Assembly: GCA_030550625.1 (NCBI GenBank)
Contig: JAUQOZ010000301.1
Span: 1 to 32,677, forward strand
Direction of reading: 5' to 3'
Length of the DNA: 32,677 nt
DNA from: Chloroflexota bacterium
GTDB lineage: Bacteria > Chloroflexota > Chloroflexia > Chloroflexales > Chloroflexaceae
The notes under the pieces are model-generated. The model ran no database searches. It was given only the letters and a program-made list of their open reading frames with translations, and was not told the origin of the DNA. Below, piece after piece: positions 23,122 to 31,012 of this stretch; position 1 is the stretch's first letter; each line of letters opens with the position of its first letter. A program made the translations under genes and the position numbers.

Positions 23122-23153
23122 CTGCCAGACCCTCAACGGGGAGGGTCTGGCAG
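23122..23153 (-). promoter_or_regulatory. Perfect 13-bp intercistronic hairpin between malE and malF
   Basis: CTGCCAGACCCTC (23122-23134) pairs perfectly with GAGGGTCTGGCAG (23141-23153), loop AACGGG. It starts 13 bases after the malE stop. The bases that follow on the minus strand are TGTTATC, not a T run, so it is probably a decay barrier or leaky terminator. That would keep binding-protein mRNA above permease mRNA, as seen in other maltose operons. Confidence 0.7.
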
Positions 23154-23166
23154 GCGGTTGACCGGA

Positions 23167-24405
23167 TTACTTACCGTTGGCGGTATTCATCAATGCGCAG
23201 GCTTCGGTGACAGCAGCTTTGGGATCAGCGCCGCCGTCGAGCACTTTGGTCATTGCATCACCGAACGGGCCCCAGTAGTTGTCGAGTTCGGGGATCTGCG
23301 GCCGCGGCACGCCGGTAGCCGACGCCTGCGCGAAGGCCTGCACCAGCGGATCGCTGATCTGCACCTTGGTGCTCACCGGCACGTGGCCGGCCTCATCGAC
23401 GTAGACCTTCATCGATTCGGGGCTGGTCAGGAACATCGCCAACGCGACGGCGCCGGCCACGTTCTGGCTATTGATGCTGACGTAGAAGCCATCGACGCCT
23501 GTGAGCGGGCCAGCCGGCTTGATGGCTCCCGGCATCGGCGCAACACCGAGGTTGTCTCCCAGCACAGCGCGGTAGTCACCCAGCACCCACGGGCCGTTGA
23601 TAATCATGTCGGCCTTGCCGTCCTTGAACAGCGAGTCAGCTTGGCCGCCGTCGGTCGAGAAGGTGACAGTCGGCACTTCCTTCAGCGCCTTGAGGTAGGC
23701 GAACCACTCAGGGCCGCCGGCCTGATCGGCGATGCACTTGCCGTTGCTATCCATCAACTGGCCGCCAAACGCCTGCAACCAGCCAAAATTGTGGTAGGCA
23801 TTTTGGTTGAGCACCAGCGTTTTGCCCTCTTTGACCAGCGCTAGCAGCTCATCGGTGGTCGCCGGCGGGTTGGTGATCTTGCTCTTGTTGTAGTAGAGCG
23901 CTACTGCCTTAAACGACTCAGGGATGCCGTACAGCTTGCCGTTGAGCGACATCCCGGCCACACCGGTCGGGGCGACATCGGTCAACATGCTTTGATATTC
24001 GCTCAGATCGGCCAGCACCCCAGCGCGGATCTGGCTGCCAAGGCTGTCATTCGGCGCAATGAACATATCGGGGCCGCCGCCCGATGAGACCTCATTGTTG
24101 AACTTATTGAAAATCTGATCGAATGGGATCTGGAGCACGTTAATTGTGGCCTGCGGATAGGCGGCGCGGGCGCGATCAATCAACATGTTGATCGCCTTCT
24201 CTTCGGCGCTGCCGGTGCCGTAGGCATGCCAGAGCGTGACGGTGCCGGTGATGGCCATACCGCCAGCGGCAGGCTGGGCGGGAGCAGTCGTGGCTTGAGC
24301 GGGAGCAGTCGTGGGTTGGGCAGCGGGAGCGGGTTGGCCGCAAGCGGCGAGGAGGGTGGCGAACAGGGCCAGCAGTGCGAACAGTGCAAACGACAGGCGC
24401 TTCAC
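23167..24405 (-). CDS. malE: Maltose/maltodextrin-type substrate-binding lipoprotein
   Basis: Extracytoplasmic solute-binding protein of family 1, 412 residues. The signal peptide (KRLSFALFALLALFATLLAAC) ends in a lipobox LAAC with Cys22, so it is a membrane-anchored lipoprotein. A Pro/Ala/Thr/Gln-rich linker and the binding fold follow: GTVTLWHAYGTGSAEEKAI, GGPDMFIAPNDSLGSQI, YGIPESFKAVALYYNKS, GPWVLGDY and DGFYVSINSQN. The start is a GTG at 24405. AAAGGAG lies six bases upstream, while an earlier in-frame codon would put that site inside the protein. Neighbours indicate maltodextrin, though other oligosaccharides are possible. Confidence 0.92.
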   Translation of the reverse strand: MKRLSFALFALLALFATLLAACGQPAPAAQPTTAPAQATTAPAQPAAGGMAITGTVTLWHAYGTGSAEEKAINMLIDRARAAYPQATINVLQIPFDQIFNKFNNEVSSGGGPDMFIAPNDSLGSQIRAGVLADLSEYQSMLTDVAPTGVAGMSLNGKLYGIPESFKAVALYYNKSKITNPPATTDELLALVKEGKTLVLNQNAYHNFGWLQAFGGQLMDSNGKCIADQAGGPEWFAYLKALKEVPTVTFSTDGGQADSLFKDGKADMIINGPWVLGDYRAVLGDNLGVAPMPGAIKPAGPLTGVDGFYVSINSQNVAGAVALAMFLTSPESMKVYVDEAGHVPVSTKVQISDPLVQAFAQASATGVPRPQIPELDNYWGPFGDAMTKVLDGGADPKAAVTEACALMNTANGK

Positions 24406-24448
24406 ACGTTTCTCCTTTGGCTGGGGCAGCAATGCCCACTAATCAGAA

Positions 24449-24454
24449 ATTATA
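24449..24454 (-). promoter_or_regulatory. -10 element of the malE operon
   Basis: A consensus TATAAT lies on the minus strand about 45 bases before the malE start, in the 81-base gap after the MarR gene. No clear -35 is seen. The lack of one suggests either an activator or read-through from the MarR promoter. Confidence 0.5.
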
Positions 24455-24486
24455 CCGCAAACACTGATGATTATGAGGGGGGCCAA

Positions 24487-24957
24487 TTAATCGCTATCGC
24501 TCGATATCGCACCTCCTTCACTCCCATGTTGCATGATGGTCAATTCGCGCCGGAGCTTGAGCAGCAAGCGGGTGAGCAACTCGCGCTCAGCTCCATCAAG
24601 CACAGCCCACCGGCGCGCGAGCGATTCGCTATGCGCAGCGCGCACCTTGGCTAAGTGGGCGCGGCCATACGCCGTTAACCCGATCCGTTGCACGCGCCGA
24701 TCACTCGGATCAGCGATGCGCTCAACTAAACCGAGGGAGCTGAGGCGGTCAATCAGACGGGTCGTGCTGCTTTTGTCAATCAATAAATGGACGCTCAGAT
24801 CCGACAGCCGCACACCGTGGTGTTCAGCTAGCAGCAGCAGCGCCGCATACTGGGTAGGGTTGAGCTGGAATTGGCGCAGCACACGGCGGTCGCCATCATC
24901 CAGCAAGACGTAAACTTCTTGGATCATACGGTGCTGCTCGGTGCCGGATGGCGTCAT
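24487..24957 (-). CDS. MarR-family transcriptional regulator
   Basis: A winged-helix dimeric regulator, 156 residues. The DNA-binding part runs from LNPTQYAALLLLAEHHGVRLSDLSVHL through DKSSTTRLIDRLSSLGLVERI (recognition helix) to the wing ADPSDRRVQRIGLTAYG, followed by the C-terminal dimer helices. The open frame extends to 25047, but a near-consensus promoter occupies 25018-25047. That part cannot be in the mRNA, so I place the start at the ATG at 24957; the ATG at 24927 is possible. Ribosome sites are weak. The gene lies directly upstream of malE on the same strand and divergent from the PucR gene, so it may control either. Its ligand is unknown. Confidence 0.88.
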   Translation of the reverse strand: MTPSGTEQHRMIQEVYVLLDDGDRRVLRQFQLNPTQYAALLLLAEHHGVRLSDLSVHLLIDKSSTTRLIDRLSSLGLVERIADPSDRRVQRIGLTAYGRAHLAKVRAAHSESLARRWAVLDGAERELLTRLLLKLRRELTIMQHGSEGGAISSDSD

Positions 24958-24976
24958 AGGTTTTCGGATAACTTCG

Positions 24977-25047
24977 TTGTCAACAAAATAGTTGTATAAA
25001 CAATTATTGTGGATGGGATTATAGCAGATGCGACAAGTGTTTGTCAA
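24977..25047 (-). promoter_or_regulatory. MarR gene promoter with candidate operators
   Basis: On the minus strand TTGACA (25042-25047) and TATAAT (25018-25023) are 18 bases apart with an extended -10 (TGC). Transcription should begin near 25011. Just downstream lie the perfect palindrome ACAATTATTGT (25000-25010) and two other TTGT/ACAA arm pairs, TTGTATAAACAA (24992-25003) and TTGTCAACAA (24977-24986). MarR proteins usually bind such AT-rich palindromes, so autorepression is likely by inference. Confidence 0.72.
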
Positions 25048-25083
25048 GAGGGGGAGTGTGCGACGTTGATCGCAAGAACAATG

Positions 25084-25089
25084 TATAAT
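25084..25089 (+). promoter_or_regulatory. -10 element of the PucR-family gene
   Basis: TATAAT lies 39 bases before the start codon at 25129. The nearest -35-like hexamer, TTGATC at 25066-25071, is only 12 bases away, so the promoter may need an activator. It lies in the divergent region shared with the MarR gene. Confidence 0.45.
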
Positions 25090-25128
25090 ACGGTCAACTT
25101 CGGTGATAACGATTTGTGATGCATTAGT

Positions 25129-26685
25129 ATGGTAACCATCACCGTTCGCGATGTGGTGCGACTAGCGTTGCCGGAGGGCACTGCGGTCGTTGCTGGCGCT
25201 GCCGGCTTGGGGCGTCAGGTCAGTTGGATTGCCACCCTCCGCGCTACGTTGCCGGCCTTTGCCGAACTTCGCGGTGGTGAACTCGCCTTGCTATCGGTTG
25301 AAGCGGCGCGCGCACTCGATTCGCGGTTAACGTTAGCGGTGTTGGTGCGCCGCTTGGCGCAGGCGCCGGTGCCAATTGCCGGTGTCGCTGCGTTGGGCGT
25401 GATCACACCCGAAGATCAGCAAGCGGCGGAAGAGGCCCGGCTGCCGTTGCTGCATCTGCCCGATGGGGTCGATCTGCGCGAGGTCGAGCGTGAGATCACG
25501 CGCCTGATTACCGATTACGAAGCTCAGTTCGAGCGGCGGGCCGCCCAGCTCTACGATTTGCTTACCCAACGTTCATTACAAGGCGGCGGGATTGGCGGCT
25601 TGCTCGATATTCTGCACGAGCGCACCGGCCAGAGTGTGGCATGTTATGCACCGAACGGCGTGATCCGGGCGCAACGCGGGCGCGGGCAGGCGCGACTAGC
25701 TTTGCAGGCGCTGCGTCCCTCTGGCCGGGGCGAAATGAGTTTGCTCAACCAGCAAATTTGGGTCGAGCCGATTGGCAATAGTAGTGTGCCAACCGGCTAT
25801 GTCGCAATTGCCGGCGCGGCGCTTGATCCGTGGGATCGCACGGCAGTGCAGCGTGGTGCGTTGGCATTGGCGCTCGAATTGGCCAAAGAACAGGCGGTAC
25901 AGGCTGCCGAAGAGCGGCTGCGCGGCGATTTTATTGCCAGCATTCTGGCTGGGCCGCCTGCCGATATGGCCGCAGCGATCCAGCGTGGTCAAGAATTGGG
26001 CTATACCCTTACGGCCCCCCATACGGCAGTGCTGGTGCATATCGATGATGCCAGCGCCGCGACGTTGGGCCGGGCCGCAGCGAATATTCAGAACGAGCTG
26101 AAACGGCTGAATATCAATGCACCCATCTCGCGGCGCGAGAGCAATGTGCTCTGTATGTTGCCCTCGCCGACAGTCAGCCGGGCGCGTGAGGTGGCCGAGC
26201 AGTTGCGTGAACGTCTATTGCTCGATCATCCGAGTGTGGTGATTGCCATTGGCACGCCGGCAGCCCATCTCTCGGAATGGCGGCGCACACTCGAAGAAGC
26301 CGAACAAGCTCTCAGCCTTGGCCGCCAGATTTTCGGTAACGATCGCGTGCTGGCGTTCGGTGATTTAGGCGTCTATCGCTTGCTCATCCGCTTGCGCGAG
26401 ACGCCGGAGCTGTGGTCGTTCTACCGCGAGACGCTCGCTAGCCTCGCTGAGTATGATAAGCGCCAGCACGCCGATCTGATTAAGACGCTCGAAGCCTATT
26501 TCAACAACCTCGGTAATCTGCGCGCCACTTCCGAGGCGTTGCACGTTCACCGCAATACGTTGCTCTACCGTATCGAGCGCATCAAAGAGATTAGCGGGAT
26601 GGATCTCGATAACGCCGAGGAGCATTTTGCCCTCTGGTTGGCCGTGCGCGCGCACCGCATTCTCTCGACGCTAGAGGAGGGTTAG
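25129..26685 (+). CDS. PucR-family transcriptional regulator
   Basis: A 518-residue regulator with the three-part PucR layout. Residues ~1-125 form the N-terminal PucR domain (MVTITVRDVVRLALPEGTAV to LPLLHLPDGVDLREVE). A central GGDEF-like/CdaR region covers ~280-420 (LGYTLTAPHTAVLVHIDD, VVIAIGTPAAHLSEWRRTLEEAEQAL). A C-terminal helix-turn-helix covers ~455-515 (LIKTLEAYFNNLGNLRATSEAL, HVHRNTLLYRIERIKEISG). Relatives control purine catabolism, glycerate or amino-acid use. The next gene is convergent, so its target is not evident; the purine-nucleoside genes at 12-16 kb are one possibility. No good ribosome site precedes the ATG. Confidence 0.93.
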   Translation: MVTITVRDVVRLALPEGTAVVAGAAGLGRQVSWIATLRATLPAFAELRGGELALLSVEAARALDSRLTLAVLVRRLAQAPVPIAGVAALGVITPEDQQAAEEARLPLLHLPDGVDLREVEREITRLITDYEAQFERRAAQLYDLLTQRSLQGGGIGGLLDILHERTGQSVACYAPNGVIRAQRGRGQARLALQALRPSGRGEMSLLNQQIWVEPIGNSSVPTGYVAIAGAALDPWDRTAVQRGALALALELAKEQAVQAAEERLRGDFIASILAGPPADMAAAIQRGQELGYTLTAPHTAVLVHIDDASAATLGRAAANIQNELKRLNINAPISRRESNVLCMLPSPTVSRAREVAEQLRERLLLDHPSVVIAIGTPAAHLSEWRRTLEEAEQALSLGRQIFGNDRVLAFGDLGVYRLLIRLRETPELWSFYRETLASLAEYDKRQHADLIKTLEAYFNNLGNLRATSEALHVHRNTLLYRIERIKEISGMDLDNAEEHFALWLAVRAHRILSTLEEG

Positions 26686-26756
26686 GCGGGAGAGCGTAAG
26701 GATCTGCGATCGCCTCGGTCCTACTCCCTATCTCCCTACTCTCCACTCCCCCCTTA

Positions 26757-28205
26757 TCACGGGGTGCGATCGCGGCCTACGATCACCACGATCTCTGCCT
26801 CGCTATACACTCCCGCCGGTTTGCCAACGACCACCTCAGCGCCGAGCAGTTGGGCCAGCCGGCGGGCGGTGAAGGGGGCGTTGCCGGCTTGATACACCAC
26901 CGTGTGCGGGTAGTCTCCCGGCGGCGCGTCGGCAGGGGCGAGCACCGTGAAGCCGTTGGCGCTCAGTTCTTCGCTGGTGCGGCGGGCTAGACCGGCAACA
27001 CCCGCTCCATTGAGCACCTGCACCCGCGCTTGTTCACTCGCCTCTCCCGGCGGCGTCAGCCAGCGATTGATCAGCGCCGCCACGTCGCTGGCATCCCAGA
27101 TCAGGTTGGTGCCGTTTTCTCGCACAGCTACCGTGCCCGGCTCGATCCGGTAGCGCCCGATCAGCGCCGGGTCGAGGTTGGCGGCCAGCCGGCCCATTGC
27201 CAGCAGGGTGTCGAGGTTGGCAAGCGGCAGGGTGGTTAGAATTGCCGGCGTATCGCCAGTTTGGTTAACGGCATCGAGCAGGCGCGGCAGCAGCAGCATC
27301 CGCTCAAACCAGTTGCGTTGCCGGATTTCGTTGGCAATCGCTTGCACAACCTGTTGTTGCCGTTCGGTGCGGCCAAAGTCATTGTCGGCGTGGCGAGTGC
27401 GGGCGTAGATCAAGGCGCGCGCGCCATCCATCCGTTGCGGGCCGGGTTCAAAGACGACTTGCATAACGCCGTAGTCGGGGGTGGGGTAGGCATCGTCAAC
27501 AATCCGGCGCGGCACGTCGATCGTAATTCCGCCAAGGGCATCGATCAATGCAGCAAAGCCGTCGAAGTCGATCTGCACTACGTAATCGACCCGCATGCCA
27601 CGTTGCTCAAAGTTGAGAAACTGGCTGACTGTGTCGGCGGCGAACGCCATCCCGCCCTGTTCCGCGCTTACGCCGTCGCCGTAGAGTTCGGTTGCGTGGT
27701 AATAGCCGTAAGCGTAGGCGGCGTTGATCTTGCTGGGGCCACGGTTAGGCAGATCAACCTGTGTATCGCGCGGGATCGAGAGCAGGTTGGCCCAGCCTCC
27801 CATGCCATCGAGCCGCACGAGCATTAATGTGTCGCTGCGTATCCCCTCTTCGGGACGATCACGCCGGATGTCAACTCCAACGACCAAAATATTCGCGCCA
27901 AGCAATGGTGACGCAATGGCTGGCCCGCGTGGGTCGGCAACCACGATCCGCTGCGCTAGCCGGTGGATCTGCCAGTAGCCAAACCCGAGCGCCAGTGCAA
28001 CGATTGCCACTATCCCCAACGCGATCCAACCTAGTGGCCATCGTCGCCGCTTGGGTGCGGCACGGCGCGGTGGGATGCTTGGCGGCGGTGGCGGGCCTTG
28101 GCGAGCGTTTTTGTGCTCTATCCGTCGCATCACCAGCGTCTCGCCGGTGTAAGGCGGGCGGCCAGCCGGCGGGTGAGGCGGTTGGTTGGGTTGGTTATTG
28201 GACAT
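26757..28205 (-). CDS. LytR-CpsA-Psr (LCP) family protein with LytR_C domain
   Basis: A 482-residue membrane-anchored phosphotransferase of the type that attaches anionic glycopolymers to peptidoglycan. A Pro-rich cytoplasmic N terminus (about 1-55) is followed by one transmembrane helix (WIALGIVAIVALALGFGYW). The LCP domain has LLSIPRDTQVDL, KINAAYAYG and YARTRHADNDFGRTERQQQV, with the conserved Arg/Asp residues. A LytR_C domain covers about 390-480 (RVQVLNGAGVAGLARRTSEEL). I place the start at ATG 28205, eight bases after CGGAG, not at the TTG two codons upstream. Chloroflexi lack classical wall teichoic acids, so its substrate is an open question. Confidence 0.92.
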   Translation of the reverse strand: MSNNQPNQPPHPPAGRPPYTGETLVMRRIEHKNARQGPPPPPSIPPRRAAPKRRRWPLGWIALGIVAIVALALGFGYWQIHRLAQRIVVADPRGPAIASPLLGANILVVGVDIRRDRPEEGIRSDTLMLVRLDGMGGWANLLSIPRDTQVDLPNRGPSKINAAYAYGYYHATELYGDGVSAEQGGMAFAADTVSQFLNFEQRGMRVDYVVQIDFDGFAALIDALGGITIDVPRRIVDDAYPTPDYGVMQVVFEPGPQRMDGARALIYARTRHADNDFGRTERQQQVVQAIANEIRQRNWFERMLLLPRLLDAVNQTGDTPAILTTLPLANLDTLLAMGRLAANLDPALIGRYRIEPGTVAVRENGTNLIWDASDVAALINRWLTPPGEASEQARVQVLNGAGVAGLARRTSEELSANGFTVLAPADAPPGDYPHTVVYQAGNAPFTARRLAQLLGAEVVVGKPAGVYSEAEIVVIVGRDRTP

Positions 28206-28363
28206 AAGCAAACTCCGAAATAGATGGGTTATGGGATCGCCGCGATGTTGTTGGGCCAGATGTTGTATCGCAACGACTCAGATCTTGGCCTCCGCGAGCG
28301 CGATGACTCGGCGTAATGTTCATCAGCATACCGCATTGCCCCTGCGCCGTCATCAGACCGGAG

Positions 28364-28369
28364 TATAAT
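28364..28369 (+). promoter_or_regulatory. -10 element upstream of gnd
   Basis: TATAAT lies about 50 bases before the gnd start. No convincing -35 is seen at 16-18 bases. Nothing else stands out in the 215-base divergent gap. Confidence 0.45.
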
Positions 28370-28420
28370 GCTTAGGCAAGGATGATCAATTGCACTCGCA
28401 ATAGTTAGCTTGAGGAGCGA

Positions 28421-29326
28421 ATGATGGAAGTAGGACTGGTTGGTTTGGGCCGGATGGGCGCGAATATGGCGATTCGTTTGCGCCGCGGCGGCCACCGGGT
28501 GATTGTCTATAACCGTACTGTTGCCAAAGCGCGTGAATTGGCGGCTGAGCATGATCTGATCGCTGCGGAAGAGTTGGCCGATCTGGTGGCGATGCTTGCG
28601 CCGCCGCGCGTAGTGTGGTTGATGTTGCCGGCGGGCGCTGCCACCGACGAGCATCTGGCCGCGCTGACGCCACTGCTCGCGCCGGGTGATATTGTGATCG
28701 ATGGCGCCAACAATAATTATAAGGCGAGCATTGCTCACGCCGAGCAATTGGCGGCGCATGGGTTGCGGTTTCTCGATATTGGCGTCAGCGGCGGGATTTG
28801 GGGCTTACAGGTCGGCTACTGCATGATGGTCGGCGGCGACGAGGAGACGTTCCGCTACGTCGAACCGCTCTTGCAGACGCTGGCCCCGCCGGATGGCTAT
28901 CTGCTCTGCGGGCCGCATGGGGCCGGCCATTTTGTCAAAATGATTCACAACGGTATCGAGTATGGCATGATGCAGGCCTATGCCGAAGGCTTTGAGATTT
29001 TGCGCCAGTCGCGCTACGATTTTGATCTGGCCAAGATTAGCCACCTCTGGAATCAGGGCAGTGTGGTGCGCTCGTGGTTATTGGAATTGGCCGAGCGCGC
29101 GTTCAGCGCCGATGCCGATCTGAGCAGCATCCGCGGCTATGTCGAAGATAGCGGTGAGGGACGGTGGACGGTGCAAGAGAGCATTGATCTCGATGTGCCG
29201 GCGCCGATCATTACCCTCTCGTTGCAGATGCGCTTCCGCTCGCGCCAAGAAGACAGCTTCAGCGCCAAGGTGCTGGCTGCGCTGCGCCAACAGTTCGGCG
29301 GCCACGCGGTCAAGAAGGCGGAGTAA
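28421..29326 (+). CDS. gnd: 6-phosphogluconate dehydrogenase, short (YqeC-like) form
   Basis: Oxidises and decarboxylates 6-phosphogluconate to ribulose 5-phosphate. The Rossmann motif GLGRMG is at residues 8-13 (MMEVGLVGLGRMGANMA). Substrate and catalytic blocks are DIGVSGGIWGL, GYCMMVGG and KMIHNGIEYGMMQAYAEGF, with Lys173, His176, Asn177 and Glu180. At 301 residues it is the short bacterial form, not the ~470-residue form; short forms often prefer NAD+. GAGGAG lies before two tandem ATG codons, and the second (28424) is also possible. It heads the gnd-zwf-opcA block. Confidence 0.95.
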   Translation: MMEVGLVGLGRMGANMAIRLRRGGHRVIVYNRTVAKARELAAEHDLIAAEELADLVAMLAPPRVVWLMLPAGAATDEHLAALTPLLAPGDIVIDGANNNYKASIAHAEQLAAHGLRFLDIGVSGGIWGLQVGYCMMVGGDEETFRYVEPLLQTLAPPDGYLLCGPHGAGHFVKMIHNGIEYGMMQAYAEGFEILRQSRYDFDLAKISHLWNQGSVVRSWLLELAERAFSADADLSSIRGYVEDSGEGRWTVQESIDLDVPAPIITLSLQMRFRSRQEDSFSAKVLAALRQQFGGHAVKKAE

Positions 29327-29335
29327 GGTGAAGGT

Positions 29336-29462
29336 GTTTTTACCGCAGGGGGCGCAGAGGACGCAGAGGTGTTGGGAATACAACGGCAGGTCAATCTCCC
29401 GGCGCTGAACACCATTCTCTTGTCTTTCCCCTGCAACCTCGGCGTCCTCTGCGGTAAAAAAC
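29336..29462. repeat. 127-bp palindromic-end element between gnd and zwf
   Basis: The left end TTTTTACCGCAGGGGGCGCAGAGGACGC and the right end CCTCGGCGTCCTCTGCGGTAAAAAA are inverted copies. The interior (29371-29436) has no special features. The same end sequence, GCGGTAAAAAA, occurs at 69-79 downstream of rplT. No transposase or coding likeness is present, so it resembles a small non-autonomous mobile or REP-type element. It makes the zwf reading frame look longer than it is. Confidence 0.8.
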
Positions 29463-29479
29463 AAGCACGGAGCGAGCAC

Positions 29480-31000
29480 ATGGCGACGCCTGTTTTAGAC
29501 AATCCGCTGCGGGCCGGGTTGCGCATTGGCCGCACACCTGAACCCTGCACGATGGTGATTTTCGGCGCCAGCGGCGATCTAACCAGCCGCAAGCTGGTGC
29601 CGGCGCTCTACAATCTGGCCCGCGAGCGCCGCTTGCCCGGCGGTTTTTCGGTGGTCGGTTTCGCCCGCCGCGATTGGAGCGACGATTATTTTCGCGATCT
29701 ACTGCGCGAGGCAGTCAATGCCAATTCGCGCTCAGGGCCGGTTGATCCCGAATTATGGGCTAGCTTCGCCCAAGGCATTCAATACCATCGCGGCAGCTTT
29801 GACGAAGCTGATGCCTACACCAGTTTGGCTGCGCGACTAGCAGCGATTGACGCTGAACGCGGCACGTCCGGCAATCGCGTCTTCTATCTAGCGACGCCGC
29901 CCGAAGCCTATCCCACCATTGTTGCCCAACTTGGCGCCCATGGCTTAGCTCACTCGAACGGGTGGACGCGCATTATCATCGAGAAGCCGTTTGGCCACGA
30001 CCTCGCCAGCGCGCAGGCGCTCAACACCGAGGTGTTGTCGGTCTTTCGCGAAGATCAAGTCTACCGCATCGATCACTATCTCGGTAAAGAGACGGTGCAG
30101 AATATTTTGATCTTTCGCTTCGCCAACGGCATTTTCGAGCCGATCTGGAACCGGAGCCACATCGATCACGTGCAGATCACCGTTGCCGAGACCATTGGGG
30201 TCGAGGATCGCGGGGGGTATTACGATACCTCCGGTGCGCTGCGCGACATGATCCAAAACCACCTGATGCAGTTGCTGTGTCTGGTGGCGATGGAGCCGCC
30301 GTCGCTCTACGACGCCGATGCGGTGCGTGATGAGAAGGTCAAGGTGTTGCGCGCGGTGCGCCGGTTGTCGGTCAACGATACGGTGCGCGGCCAGTACGGG
30401 CCGGGCAGCGCCAATGGCCTGCCGGTGCGCGGCTACCGCGAAGAGAAGGGGGTGTCACCCACTTCGCAAACCGAGACCTACGTGGCGTTGAAGCTGTTTA
30501 TCGACAATTGGCGCTGGGCCGGCGTACCGTTCTATTTGCGCAGCGGTAAGCGTCTGCCGCGGCGGGTGAGCGAGATTGCAATTCAGTTCAAGGCGGCCCC
30601 GACAATGATCTTTGCCGATACGCCGCTCAACGATCTCGATCCGAACGTCTTGGCGATCAAGATCCAGCCCGATGAAGGGATTTCGCTCAAATTCAGCTCG
30701 AAAACTCCCGGCCAGTCCCAGATCCGTCCAGTGACGATGGATTTTCGCTACGGAGCCTCGTTTGGCGTCACGTCACCAGAAGCCTACGAGCGGCTGTTGC
30801 TCGATTGCATGCTGGGTGATGGCACCCTCTTTACCCGCCGTGACGAGGTTGAAACCAGTTGGGCGCTATTGACGCCGATCTTGCAGGCTTGGGCTGAAGG
30901 CCCGCCGCAGCCGTTTCCCAATTACGAGGCCGGCAGTTGGGGGCCGGCGGCAGCCGATGAATTTATCGCCCGCGATGGCCGGTCGTGGCGACGACTATAG
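29480..31000 (+). CDS. zwf: Glucose-6-phosphate 1-dehydrogenase
   Basis: Oxidises glucose 6-phosphate to 6-phosphogluconolactone, first step of the oxidative pentose phosphate pathway. The 506 residues match family length. The coenzyme motif GASGDLTSRK is at 29-38. The active-site signature RIDHYLGKE is at 196-204. Later blocks include YVALKLFIDNWRWAGVPFYLRSGKRL and the C-terminal YERLLLDCMLGDGTLFTRRDEV. I place the start at ATG 29480 after a CGGAG site. Upstream codons in the frame come from the palindromic element and resemble nothing. opcA follows after 12 bases. Confidence 0.97.
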   Translation: MATPVLDNPLRAGLRIGRTPEPCTMVIFGASGDLTSRKLVPALYNLARERRLPGGFSVVGFARRDWSDDYFRDLLREAVNANSRSGPVDPELWASFAQGIQYHRGSFDEADAYTSLAARLAAIDAERGTSGNRVFYLATPPEAYPTIVAQLGAHGLAHSNGWTRIIIEKPFGHDLASAQALNTEVLSVFREDQVYRIDHYLGKETVQNILIFRFANGIFEPIWNRSHIDHVQITVAETIGVEDRGGYYDTSGALRDMIQNHLMQLLCLVAMEPPSLYDADAVRDEKVKVLRAVRRLSVNDTVRGQYGPGSANGLPVRGYREEKGVSPTSQTETYVALKLFIDNWRWAGVPFYLRSGKRLPRRVSEIAIQFKAAPTMIFADTPLNDLDPNVLAIKIQPDEGISLKFSSKTPGQSQIRPVTMDFRYGASFGVTSPEAYERLLLDCMLGDGTLFTRRDEVETSWALLTPILQAWAEGPPQPFPNYEAGSWGPAAADEFIARDGRSWRRL

Positions 31001-31012
31001 GATGGAGATGGT

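Noticed and set aside
24406..24432. Upstream start for malE (frame beginning at 24432)
   Set aside because: The ribosome site AAAGGAG would then lie inside the coding region. The GTG at 24405 gives a normal signal peptide.
29369..29479. 37-residue N-terminal extension of zwf
   Set aside because: It is encoded by the palindromic element, has no ribosome site, and is absent from the family pattern.
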